Assembly: GCA_904063045.1 (NCBI GenBank)
Contig: CAJFCJ010000005.1
Coordinates: 1,395,167-1,459,166, forward strand
Reading direction: 5' to 3'
Source: Dimorphilus gyrociliatus
Lineage: Eukaryota; Annelida; Polychaeta; Dinophilidae
Length of the DNA stretch: 64,000 nt
Shown here: piece after piece, positions 11,823 to 33,269 of the stretch
Position numbering within the stretch: the stretch's first letter is position 1
How the letters are laid out: every line of letters begins with the position of its first letter
Translations under genes and position numbers: made by a program
Notes under the pieces: generated by a model
The model's database searches: none
Told to the model about the DNA's origin: nothing
What the model saw: the letters and a program-made list of their open reading frames with translations, nothing else

Positions 11823-13114
11823 TTAACAGTTCTTGGCTTCTGTAAAGATACAACCAGATTCTGCTGTCATTGCTATCAGTTTACCGCTATACATGCAAAC
11901 ACACAGTTGAACGGCATATTTTGATGAATTTCCATTTGTTATTTTTGCTATTGGTAGAGTTTTTCCACTAAAGGAAGAGGCTTGAAGGATCAAAGAAGAC
12001 TTCTAAATAATGTAAAATATATTTAAATTCGTGTTTTTGAATACTAAAGTAACTAACTGTCTCTATATCCAAGTCTTTGGAAATAGCCTGAAAATTTCCT
12101 CCATCGTATTCAATGTCTTCAGCATCAAAGTAAGAGCTGAGTTTTGAAGAAATTGTTATTCCGGTACCATAATTAATGATATGGTTGGCTTTCGACTGCT
12201 TAACCTTTAAGTTATTTACTTTTGGTAATCGTAACTGTTCACTGTAGTTGCTTGTAAAAACTATTTCACCTTCATCATTCACAATTTTAAATGAATCAGC
12301 CACCCGTAATATAATTCCATTCTCATTTATAATGACTGAAAAATTACCACAAGTTAAGTTAGTCTTCAAACTTAGAATTTTTTAAATTAGCATATGAAAA
12401 TGAAATAATAACAACGTATAATTTATAGTAAAACTGGTATAGTATCGGGTTTTCGTATTCCGAATTCATTTTATATCAAACAAGAACAGTCTTGACTTGA
12501 CTAAACTTAGGATAATGACATGTTAGAAATGGATTGGGTATGATGCCTACCTTTGCTTCCAGAGTTCTCGTAAAACGTTAGCATTTCAAAAGATTCATTT
12601 CCCTCCAACTCAATCTTCAAATTAGTATGTGGATTACTGTAGAGGGCGCTGTCAATATCGCAAGCACCTTCAACTGTAAAACTCTGCTTTACAGTCATAA
12701 GATCACTACCAAAACGTATAGCAGCCATACCAGTTTCAGATATGCGTAAAACAGATATCAATAGGAAAGTTAACGCCAAGTTTGTTATTATAGATAGACA
12801 TATAAGAAACAGGCAAAAATTTAATGCATTAATCTGTATTATATAGAAGAAGTTAAATAATTTTAATATCTGACTTGCCCATACCTTTTTTCCGCGAATT
12901 CCTGTGCGATGTAAATAATATTCATCAATATTTACGTATCCTGTGTTAAAATTTCCCAAATGCTCTTTATTTGTCTTCTCTTTTTCAGCTGATTTGGCTG
13001 TGATTGAACGTAAAGTGCCATATGGGCTTGATGGCAAAGAAGGTCCCTAAAAATATTTTTTAAAGTTTACAATTCTAAATTTATAAGTCTTACTACCTGA
13101 GATTCATCCAGCAT
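11823..13114 (-). CDS. SGCB: Beta-sarcoglycan
   Basis: Type II membrane glycoprotein of the sarcoglycan complex, which links dystrophin to the matrix at the muscle plasma membrane. Coding exons on the minus strand: 13097-13114, 12885-13046, 12551-12833, 12058-12335 and 11823-12002. Together they encode 306 residues (human about 318). The cytoplasmic N-terminus contains NKEHLGNFNTGYVNIDEYYL and HRTGIRGKK, a strong match to beta-sarcoglycan. A single membrane segment follows from about residue 61 (INALNFCLFLICLSII), then the extracellular sarcoglycan repeat region and a Cys-rich end (LCVCMYSG, ESGCIFTEAKNC). One intron (12834-12884) is 51 nt long with no stop codon. An AATAAA on the minus strand lies at 11770-11775. 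Head to head with SPATA18. Confidence 0.92.
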
Positions 13115-13341
13115 GGCTCCGTAAAGTAAAATTTTAAAGATTAGAAATAAATTGCAACATACAAAATGTGGTTGGTACAGCACACAATCATTCTAAAACA
13201 AGAACCCCCGTACTTAATACCGGCCAAATCAAACAGGCCATATAGCCTGTCCCTTTCAAATACTAAATAGCTCATTGCCGAATCGAAACAGGCTACCATG
13301 TTAATTCCCTATTTCCGGTTTGTTCAGTGGCGCCTGTAGCG
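13115..13341. promoter_or_regulatory. Shared intergenic (bidirectional promoter) SGCB/SPATA18
   Basis: Only 227 bases separate the start codons of two divergent genes, so their promoters must overlap or be shared. There is no clear TATA box; the CCGGCC and CCGG bits around 13222-13318 are the only GC-rich patches. The assignment rests on gene spacing. Confidence 0.5.
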
Positions 13342-16300
13342 ATGGCTGAGACTGTTCGACGCTTGAAAAATATCGGAAGCTTTTCGGTTCTGCAAGATAA
13401 ATTAGAAAGTTGGCATGGAGACTACTATGTAAGTAACGTTTTCAATGTTATGAAACAAATGGCTCGTCGTATCAAATCAAAATTAGCGGTTTATTTTCAA
13501 AGAAAGGCCGTTGCTATAGAAGCAGTATAAGTAGAATAATGTATTTTCTTCAGACTTTCATCGATTGAAATGATATTATTACTAATTCAAATTGATACTT
13601 AGTGAAAAGATATTAGAAACTAGACTGTATCACCATATCACTAGTTAATGAAAAGAGATTATTCTCCAGCGTGCAGGAAACTATCGACTGAAATTGATAA
13701 AAGTTGCACTTGATAAGGATAAGAGAGTATACTATATTATACAAAATTCGGTTATCTAGGCCAAATTAGTTTTCTTGCCAAAGAAATAATCCTTATGCTA
13801 ACGTTATTTGCAAATAGAATTGTTTGTAATGACTTTTGTATACACAGATCTTTTGTGCTTTCGCTATTCCGAAATCAATTGACTTAATCAGCGTTGAATA
13901 TTTTTCGCATGTTTATATAAATAACATTTCCCCAACGACTATTATATCTCTAATAGAAGATTTTAGCCAGCTTATCAACGGATTATCTGTAGATTTATGC
14001 TACATCGACCTAGTGCTGAATTTGTTTAAATTAATCAAACCCTGCTAAATAATCTGCAAACAATCCTTATATTCATAAACGGCAACAAAGTAAATATAAA
14101 ATATTCCTTGTAAATTCCTTCATTTAATTTATAAGTCGGATATATAAATATATACAACATACTGAACGTATCTGATTTATAAAACATTTATGACGTTTAA
14201 TATTTACAGTATATATGCTGTTTAATTTACCTATTATGTTCTATTGCTACAATTATGATTAGTAACGGCATTATATTCAGAAACATATCGCTTGGTAGGC
14301 AATAAAAGCAACTGTTTAAGCAAGGAATTCAAAAAACATTTAACTGTTCAGTCTTAAGATACACATAATGAATAAATTTTATCGAACAAAATGACCTCGT
14401 TGCTGTCTCTCCTTGCGGTTGTTAAAAGAAATATTTGCAGATTAAATTTACTTTACATTGTTTACCCAACTACCAGAATTGAAAGTTTTATGTAAGCCTA
14501 CGATAACGAAGAAAAATTGCTCAGTTAATAAACCACTAGTTGAATAATGTAGTTTTAATTAACAGCCCGTTGATAGGTTATACTTCGATTTCTCTAGAAA
14601 TAGGTTCAAATTCTAAATACGCAAATAAAAATTAGATCTATAAATCGATGGGGTCGATATACTATAATACATGAACTTTCAGTGTAAACAACAGTATTAA
14701 TAATATGTCTTATTTTTTCCAAGGTTAATTCGGCAGACGAAAACGTCAGTAGATGCTGCGAGATAATTGAATTGAATGCTAAGGTTCAAAGAGAACTTTT
14801 CCGTCTTCTAAATGTCGTGTCTGCTCAAGGTAAGTTACTTCATATGAATGTAGAATAAATTCATCGATTTGTCGATTTTCGAAAAGTTATTATAACAACG
14901 CATTAACAACCTATATTGTGGCTATTTCAAGCAAAATTTTCTTGAAAAACAATATATATTGTTTTTTAACGAATATATATGTAAAATAATGCTGATTCCA
15001 TGGTTCATCATTTTTCTATACAAAGAAAAAAATGTGTTTAAATCACAGATGTACATAAACTTGTTGAACGAACTATTTCTTAAGGGAGCACCGTCCTTAG
15101 TCGTTTAAAAAATTGGCACAGGGCCAAGCAATATTTAATTTTAGCCTATAAGTCTGACTCTTAAATTTATTTTGCTATAGCTGGATTGTATAGTACACCA
15201 TCTTCAATTCGAGCAAGATTATTACCTTGGTTAGGTGATGGTTTATGGCCAACCTACGTATCAGATGTAGCATGGTCGGCTCTGAGAAGTAAAGAGAGGT
15301 AAGCGCGCTTGTGATATATATATATATATAAACAGTAATGACATCTAGTGCTGAATGAGTTGAAACAAAAACAATAAAATTGATATCAAATAGTCGTAAG
15401 AAAATGAAGTATTAACGTTGGCATTTTACTATTTCATATATTAATATATGCAACTACATTATTTCGTAGGATAGATTTTTTGTGGTAATAGTTAAATGTG
15501 TGAATATTTAAACATATTTTATTTCCATAATGAGATTTCAAAGTGATTAAAGTTAGATTTCTTTTTAACTATTAAACACCAGTATATATCCTTGACTTTA
15601 TCAAAATTCAAGTTTAAACTATTTATCTATTTTGGAAAATATTTTTTAATGTATGTTTAATGTCGTAATTGAAAGAGTAATGCATGTTTTTTGTCTATCG
15701 TAGAGAGCTAGACGATGTTACCGATATGTACGAAAGAGATATACAATCTCTAGAAGATGACCTGCATTACTCTAAACTACAGGCAGATGACTTGAAGTCT
15801 CAGTAAGTGTTTATCTCGGAAAAGGTTCTTTAACACATGGCATGGAGAAACTATCCTCCCATTCATATACATTTATGCTTACGTATTACCAATTGTATAT
15901 ATAGATTGGATTTAGCCAAAGATCGGCTCGAGACAGCAAAAATTTCTGACGGTGACGCTCGAAATATACGAATAAAGTAAAAAAAAATTTTTCGCACAAG
16001 ACAAAAATAATTTTTTCCCCACGATTGTAAAGCTCAAACGAAACGAAAAATATTCTAGTAATTAACATTATTTCCAAAAACATCTTCACATGCTATTACA
16101 ATTCTTGTAGTTTTAGAATTTAGAATTTATTGCCTTCTATCTTATTTAAACTAGATAAAGGACATTTAAAACTTCTGAAAAGGATCAAACAGTTACAATG
16201 AATAAATGACAAGACATCTCGAAATAGCATTACTATAGAGAAATAATGCAACATTATATTGTACTGAACTGTATAGTAATATTTTCAGTTTCAGATGGCT

Positions 16301-19300
16301 TTAGTATCCTAAATAATTTATGGATTGAATATGATTAAATGACTAGTTTTTTAAAGTGTGTTCTTTGAAATGAATATAAAATTAAGTTAACATCACTAAA
16401 ATATCGTGGGGAAAGGATTAATTCTCTCTAAGGCCTTTTTTCAGATATGAACAAATTTTCCACACAATACAAAGATATTGTCTGTGTAAAAAAATTTAGG
16501 AGTGTTTATTATAGATTGCGAGTGGCTGAGGATGAAGTGTCTCGATTACGTTCTAAATCATCTTTGATCGATTCTTATGAACGCCAAATTCGATCCTTGA
16601 AAGATGAAAATTCTTCTTTAACTGATACTATCCGAGTAATATCTGATGGGTGAGACTATTATTTATATTTTAACAGATTAGTGGGCGTCCAGAGGGAGAA
16701 CGCACGCTTACTATCTCGAATGGATATAGTCAATGATTATGATTCAAAATTAAAAGATTTGAAAAATCAAATTGCTGTTGATACATATTTTGGTAAAAAT
16801 CCAGTAAGGTACGTTCGGTCGATAGATGGCGTTCTCCCTTTCGACGCTTTTTAGCTAATTTATATTATCATTTTTTATATGTAAGTAACACTTTTCCTTT
16901 TCGAAACAGACTTATGCTTGATTAAATCTAGAATTTTTCCTTCTTTGCACTTTTTGCAAAAATAATTTCTTTCATCCTTGTAAATAAGTAGGATAAAATT
17001 AGTTATGCTCTTTCAGGAATGAAACCTTTTGCTCTAACATACATGTCTTGCGAAAGTCTGACTTAATCACATCTGTTTCAAATTATTTTTGATTTCAGAA
17101 ACTTTTTTAAACTAAATAAATAATATTTCACATCTAAGGAGAATAACGTCAAACGTTTTCAGAGAGCTACCGGCAAGAAGATCGCGATCAAGATCACCTT
17201 CTCCTAGGCGATACATTCCTTTATCGAGACCCACTTCACCTTTTGCTCCGGATGACGTTACCCAAAGAGTCCGACAATCGGGACTGATAACTCGTTTTAA
17301 TGACATGTTCTCGCAAGATCGACTAGACGCCATGGATATTTTACGGGCTTATAGCTCGGATCATGAGAATAATCAGCGTATTATTTTCGTGGCAATTCAG
17401 GTATATATTCCTAAAAAATTTAGATCAATGAAAATGCCATTATTATTTCGTCCTATTCTCTATCTTTATCCGTTTTTACTGAAACTTCGCACCCGCAATG
17501 TTCGATATAGTTGGACAAACTGAGAACTTGATAGTTTTATAGGCAATTATTTTTTATGATATCGAAATTTTTTATCATGATTATAAAATAGATAGATTTA
17601 AAATCAATTTTAAGCTCTTAATCAAGGGACTTTCTTAAATAGAAAAAGATATTACTGCATTATCTTGCTATTTGTTTATCCTTCCTTTGAAAATTTTCTG
17701 TTAAATTCCAATTACTATTGTACCTGCAAACAGGATACGTCACGTAGACCACATATAATAATTCATTCTAACCTCTTTTATGGGAAGCAACAAAGCCAAT
17801 GTATCTTTGAAATTAATCAATAAGTAGTGCATATTATACCATATATGCAAATACAGTATAATCATGCGTTTTGCGCTATATTTCTTAACATAGTGTAATG
17901 TTTGTCGTGAAAGGAACAAAGTGTTTTTTATGATAAGGTTTTACAAGCCTTTAGGAAAAGTAGATAGATCAAACAAACTTTTTCTGAATATATCATGTAA
18001 AAATGTGCATTGTGCGCGTCTTTTTACTAATATTGGCGTATTTGTTTGCTGCTGTGTGTTTCTCAATAGAAAGAAAATAACAATCTCCGCAGATTTACTC
18101 GTAAAAGCTTGGGACAAGATTGTGTTAGAAACAATTAGATTCCCTTAGAATTTATTTTAGGAAGATATTGCCTCTGATAGTTAATATTAGAGGCAGCAAC
18201 TCCTTTCTTTCAACTTGCTTATAATATTTAAGCTGCAGACAAACAGTATCAGATTAAATTATTCAGTTTTTTAATTACTTGTTGTATATTGAATTGACTT
18301 CCAGAACTACATAAAAAGATAATTGCTAATAGTTAACCAGAGCAAATACATTTATTTACTATTGAAATACGCGTCAGTATCTCTAAGCTGAAAAAATATA
18401 TATTTATTCCTTAATTGCGTTAACTTTCTATTAATGTTTGAAATGTAGTATGTTCTAACAATTTATGGTTTACCATAATGTCAATTCCTTTCAGGAAGCT
18501 TTTTCTGCAACTAAATTGGCATTTGCTGAATACAAGCTAAAAATAAGATCAAACCTTGTAACAACTCATTTCGGACCAGAAACTTTGGAAGAAGCAGTCC
18601 AAGATTACATAAATCGAAACTATGATTTATTTGATGTAGGTTGCTTGGTCCAGGAAGTAATCCGTTCATTGTCAAGAAATCCTAAGATTTATCTACCCCC
18701 GGACGCTTCATTTTCAATAATTACGTCTTTCATTCGAGAGGCATGTAAATTGGCCTGGAACATGAGCTGCTTAGCCCAACCGTTGGACATTTGCATCGCC
18801 AACGATGCGGAGCTGTTTGATGAACACAAGTAAGTCCTTAAAACTTATACTATGTGTTGATTGCTTATAGACACTCTGTCTTTCTTGACGCTGTGTTTAC
18901 ACATTTTCAGTTGAGTATTTTAGGAATTCAGAGAGCCTCAATGAGAATTGTCCGTCTCATCTCATACGTATTTTGATGATTCCTCAAAAAAAACATTGCA
19001 GTGCAGGAGGTTGAAATAGGTCAAAAATCGTTTATAAATATTGCACGCTGCATCTTATTTTTCTTAGTTACACTACAAGCCAACTTAAATTGTATATTAT
19101 TCATTCAAATCGTATATGATACTGAAAATACCAATCTTATTAAATGACAGTATGTTTCGTAAACCATTATAGTATTTTGTTAAGCTACAACTCTAATTTT
19201 CTGGGGTCTAAAGCGTTCCTACTTCTTTATTTGTGAATATTTTGACGGTGCAATTATCACAAAAAAAGTGTAATGTTATTATTAAATTTTTTCAATGTTA

Positions 19301-20253
19301 ATATCTACTATATTGTAATGAGTAGCATTGCGCAACTTAAAATACTCTAATTGTCAAATGATATAAACAACATCAATAGTACAAGTCTTTGTTCTTAAAA
19401 TATGCCTCATCACATATCCATAAAATTTGCAAATTGATCTGAAAGCGTGTTAAATATCTGAATATATTAAGCTAGTTTCTAAATAGTTGGAACAAATATA
19501 TGCCTACATATTCTCTTTGTTCTCTGATAGGTACCGACGCACATATGATTCTGAATACACTGCACCCTTGGTAAGCCATCACGTTTGGCCATGCCTTATG
19601 CAAGGCACTAAAGTGATTATGAAGGGAGAGGCTTGCACAAAACGCGGGGCATCTCTGGTTTGTATAGCTTACGAAACTACACTTTGCTGCAACAGCTTCT
19701 ATTTTGATATTAACTCAGTTATTCACTAATATAACAGGGGACTCCTAGACGAGGACGATCACCCGTTCGTAATTCGACTCTGCCGCGATCTAGATCAATC
19801 TCTCCTATTCGTATGCGCTCTAGATCGGCGTCACCAGTAAGGTCAAAGTCACCACTTCGAAACGGAACAACTGGTAGGTATTGCTCACATTAAAAAATAC
19901 AGGATTGACAAAAGCGCTCTTTCACCAAATATAGGCCTTGAATCTTTAAAAAAGTTTTAAGCACTTCCGTAATTGATGAATTTTTTTTTAGTTGTGTTTT
20001 CATAACAATTACGCTGTGTCATCCTTTGAAATTTCTTTCCTGATAAGTCAAATTTTGACATATTAATAGGAAAGTATTTTTCCGATTCTTAGTTTACATG
20101 TTTTCCTCTACAGGCCTTAGCAAAGTTAAATTTCGCTGATCAAAGATAATTATACGAGGTTTATACATTTAAATATAAAATTAATTTTGTCCTTATAATA
20201 CAGAATCTTTATATATTTTGATTAATTTCTATTTTCTAGATATGGTCTTCTGA
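13342..20253 (+). CDS. SPATA18: Mitochondria-eating protein (SPATA18/MIEAP)
   Basis: MIEAP governs mitochondrial quality control at the outer membrane in vertebrates. Exons by eye: 13342-13428, 14724-14829, 15181-15298, 15704-15802, 15905-15976, 16445-16483, 16515-16649, 16677-16808, 17163-17400, 18495-18829, 19531-19657, 19738-19873 and 20240-20253. They total 545 residues, against about 538 in human, with every phase consistent. A coiled-coil fills roughly residues 110-260, followed by an RS-rich stretch ([12 protein letters not shown]). The conserved C-terminal domain follows: [36 protein letters not shown], and [20 protein letters not shown] then [11 protein letters not shown] second RS patch and a short final exon ending in Phe match the vertebrate protein. 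The introns at 16484-16514 and 16650-16676 would be only 31 and 27 nt, the least certain part of the model. Confidence 0.88.
15315..15331. repeat. (AT)n microsatellite
   Basis: Short perfect AT dinucleotide run just after the third SPATA18 exon, within an intron. Confidence 0.9.
16650..16676 (+). other. Ultrashort intron (27 nt) in SPATA18
   Basis: GTGAG donor, T-rich body and TAACAG acceptor in just 27 bases. Reading through is impossible because TGA follows at once in the coding frame, and removing exactly these bases restores the frame into a further coiled-coil segment. A neighbouring gap at 16484-16514 would be a 31-nt intron. Either these are real minimal introns or local sequence errors mimic them. 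Confidence 0.6.
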
Positions 20254-29743
<9,490 letters not shown>

Positions 29744-30599
29744 ACATCACAAGACTGGGAATTGTTTTCAACTCGAATTTTTTTTATAAAAATCTTACTT
29801 GAAAAGTGAACATTTTATGCAACAGCAATTTGCACAGCTTATTTTAATTTATATCTTTTAGTAGTAGTGTTTTGTGATTTATTACTTATTTTACTAGTCA
29901 TTGATTTTATATGCATTAGATGATAGTTTTAATGTCGATACATATCATTGAAGTCAGATGTCTACATTTGGCGGTATGTATTTTAAGTGTAAAATAGAAA
30001 ATACAGTTTAGTGTTTGATAAATTATACAATTGTCCTTCGGCCTTGCTCATTTTACACATTATTTATATTTATTACAAACAGTACATTTACTAAATTGAT
30101 CAAATAACGTAGCTAAATTTTGCATAAATTGAAGACGCTGTAACTTTCTTTATCTTCAACTATTTTATTGATGTCTATATAGTCCTTTCGAGCAAGTACT
30201 AAAATAGGAATGACTGCTTTTTCTGGTCGTTGTGTGTATTCATTTTCCTTTGTTATCAACTTAATCTACGCACCAGAAGGTAGCCATAGTAACACGCATT
30301 TTCAGATGTGGTTCCGAGTTCCATGAAGGAGCACCACAAATAAATTTGACATGGAACAGTACCCGACTTATGTTTCTGCCTTCTGGAGACGCTACACTCA
30401 TCAATGCTCCATTGACGCCAAAACGTTTGTTATGTCGAAAAATTGAAGACAGACTTATTTGTAACTAATCTTCTGAGGGTATGATTAAAAAAGTTAATTT
30501 CCAACAAAAATTGATTTCCTGTCAACTCCTAGAAAGATCAATAATATTTGTGAAAAGCGTTGTGCCATAAGATAAATAACATAAAGACACACAAACGCT
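29744..30599 (+). other. Scribble 3' region and spacer
   Basis: Mostly AT-rich 3' UTR-like sequence. Two short open frames lie at 30211-30327 (starting MTAFSGRCVYSF, a hydrophobic run) and, in another frame, about 30305-30469 (CGSEFHEGAPQ through LICN). They would join only with a frame change, so I do not call a gene. Confidence 0.35.
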
Positions 30600-31240
30600 A
30601 TGCAATCTAATTGCAAAGAAGAAACACGAAGCATTAAGGACCGAATGAAATTTTTTGAAAAGGAAATCGCCGAACATAATTCCCCTTCAAAGAAAAAAGT
30701 GGAAAGAAAATTCTCTTATTTACAGGAACACGAGGTAGCCAAAATGAAGAAGGAAGATGGTATTTAATTATGATTTTTTTATTTAAAATGTATAAGAATT
30801 TCTTGTTAAGAATCTCATTAAATGTTTAAAGAAAGGAAAATGTCTCTGATGTCACAAGAAGAATTAAAGAAGCTAATGTCTGAGAATGTTGCTGATTTTT
30901 CAAATGTTTTAAAAAGGTTTTAATTTTTCTGCTACTAGTAGAGTAATAACACGGATATGTATGGAGAGTAATTAATTTTTATATTTCTTTATTTCAGTTG
31001 GGCAACAGGGTAAGTATATTATGAGTGAGTCGAGGTTATACGTGATTTTATTTTCTTCGCTTGACTAGGGATGACTCAAAGGAAGAAGGTAGCAAAGCAA
31101 TAAGACTCAGTGAAAATTGGAAAGAAGGAGGGTAAGAATTAAATTCTTAAGCTAATATATAATTTTTTATAAATCTTTCTAGGGTTAGACCAATTGGAAA
31201 AGATTTGGCTGAGTTGAATATTTCCGGATCTCCACAATGA
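30600..31240 (+). CDS. Small gene or exons matching the Scribble C-terminal module
   Basis: Five exons (30600-30759, 30832-30916, 30998-31009, 31069-31131, 31183-31240) in consistent phase encode 125 residues from an ATG; the third is a 12-nt microexon. The sequence contains SIKDRMKFFEKEIAEH, KFSYLQEHEVAKMKKEDE and RKMSLMSQEELKKLM, then ends PIGKDLAELNISGSPQ. This charged, helical pattern (a R-x-x-FFE block, then FS-x-L-x-x-x-E-x-x-KM) resembles the region after PDZ4 in Scribble proteins as I recall them. The location, on the same strand 860 bases past the Scribble stop, supports that. It may be an alternative Scribble 3' end or a gene of its own. No acceptor in phase with the Scribble exons is obvious, but a weak one ends at about 30637. 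Confidence 0.6.
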
Positions 31241-32191
31241 ATAAAAAATATACTAGCTGTAAATTTATAATTTCTTTTAGCTTTATTAATTTCACAATTT
31301 TATTGTCCTCTTGCCCTGTCACCTTCCTTTGTACAACTAATCAAATTATTCGTATCCAGTGTTATAAGAAATATAATGTATATGCACCATATGTACCAAG
31401 ACTTTTTACTCGAAAAAACTTAGATACAGTATATGGCAGAATTTCAATTCCTTGAATTTTAAAACATTGTATTTTTAAGTCAAAATACATTCTATATTTG
31501 TCTAATACAGTTCTTTATTATGCAATATACTTTCTTTGTCTAATTGACCGTATCAAACATAACAAACTCTGAAGTTATTAAATGCTTAAATTTGAATACT
31601 AGTGTATTAATGGAGTTTTTTTGCTGTCAATACTGCTCTTAGACACGAATTTTTTATTAGTACAAAATAAAAATTAATCGCTCTTCTGTTGTAAATCAAA
31701 AACGTTTTAAAGCCGCCTCGTTTAAGAGTCTTCTGTCAGGTGCACGTTTGTGCAATGGACAAAGTGAACCAAATGATATAGGTTCCTGTTTAGTTCTTGT
31801 TCCAATGAAATTGGAGCACTAGATAGTTATTATTTCTTTCCATTTTCAGTTGATGAATAATATCTGGCTATATTCAAACAGCAAAAATTCTTCTTATCAA
31901 TATAAATGCCAACTTGAAACTCTTGCGCGACTTAAGAATGGAAAAAAATTTAGTTCCTTTTGATTATTAAAAAAAGTATATACTTTCTACCTCAATAAAG
32001 TTAGAACTTGTGAGGCATTTCAGATTCTCAGTCGAGACTGGTTAATTTGCAAATTAGCCCTGAAAAATTTACAGGGAGCCACATTAATAGTATTGCAACG
32101 CGACAGCCAATCTCTTTATGCCATGTTTTAAAACAATTTCGCTCGAAATTTCTCATTTCATTTTTCTAAAGAGCTAGTGGAACAAACAGTC
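31241..32191. other. Intergenic region
   Basis: A 72-codon open frame from 31237 overlaps the preceding stop but has no protein-like features beyond composition. Otherwise AT-rich sequence and the MANF promoter. Nothing further seen. Confidence 0.4.
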
Positions 32192-32944
32192 ATGCTCATT
32201 AATATTTGTCATATAACACTTTTTTTTACTTTGGTGATGATTGTCTCATCTATGAAGGAGGTTAACAAAGAAACATGCGAAGGTAAAGAATATAAGTTAC
32301 TATCAAATACTCTTGTAAATAATTTGTAATACTTAGTCTGCGTTACGATGATTGAGAAATTCATTGAACAAACGGATTCTGAAACTAAGAAGAGCGTGGA
32401 GAAAGTTCAAGATGCCTTTATGAAGTTTTGTAAGACTAAGAAAAAGGATGATAATCGCTTGGTATGGACCTTTAATTATAAAAAAGGAATTATTTTCCAA
32501 TATTCTTATAAGCGTGATAAAAATGACAATATTTTTTTAAATATTACCAAAAATAGTGTTATTACGTTGGAGGTCTAGAAGAATCGGCGACCAGCGTTTT
32601 AGGAGAAATTACAAAAAGAGTGACTTGGGGTGTTCCAGCCGATAAAATTTGTATGCATTTAAACAAGAAGGATTCTCAAATTTGCGAGTTGAAATATGGT
32701 AAATTAGTTTTCACATTTGAATTTCATTACTTTTAAGTATACTATTTCAGAAAAACAAATTGATCTGACAAAAGTGAACTTAAAGAAACTAAAAGTCAAA
32801 GATTTAAAGAAAATACTCTCAGACTGGGATGAAAATTGTAAAGGATGTACCGAAAAATCAGATTTTATATCGAAGATAAAAGAATTAATGCCTATTCATG
32901 CACCCGATGCTGCTAAAATTTTAAAGAAGAAAGAGGAATTATAG
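32192..32944 (+). CDS. Manf: MANF/CDNF neurotrophic factor (ARMET)
   Basis: ER-resident, secretable protein that protects cells from unfolded-protein stress. Exons 32192-32282, 32337-32461, 32557-32698 and 32751-32944 give 183 residues, the standard family length. A hydrophobic signal peptide precedes [16 protein letters not shown], the start of the saposin-like domain. [13 protein letters not shown] spans the second splice, and [16 protein letters not shown] and [11 protein letters not shown] follow with the family's cysteines. The C-terminal SAP-like domain has the CXXC motif (CKGC), and the protein ends KKKEEL, equivalent to the KDEL-like RTDL of other MANFs. An AATAAA lies at 33002-33007. 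Acceptor choice at 32556 was decided by the CYYVGG match. Confidence 0.94.
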
Positions 32945-33269
32945 TAAATTTATTTGTTTGTTCAATGTGAAATTGTTAAAGAAACATTTTCATTAATATT
33001 AAATAAAGAACAATAAGTCGTTTACGTTTTCGAAGTCAGCATCCCGTGTGGTATTTAGCTATATCCTCCGTTAAGTAAGACATACCGATTTCAAAATGGC
33101 GCGACTCTAAACAAGACTTAAAGGATGCACAATTTTTTCTTCAGATATTATAAAAAGTTTATACATATTAACTGAAAGCATCATTACACTTGTTGAGAAA
33201 TTTGTTTTGATGTTTATTTTAGATTAAATAATCCGTTTTAAAAAATAGTTTTTAAAGAATTCATCATTT

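Noticed and set aside
12336-12369. Longer start of the fourth beta-sarcoglycan exon at 12370
   Set aside because: The phase does not fit the previous exon; the TTTTCAG acceptor ending 12336 gives the right phase and keeps the conserved sequence.
17921-18148. 75-codon plus-strand frame
   Set aside because: Lies in a SPATA18 intron, AT-driven composition, no splice or family support.
31237-31455. 72-codon frame after the Scribble-like module
   Set aside because: Starts at the stop codon of the preceding gene, AT-rich, and shows no protein features.
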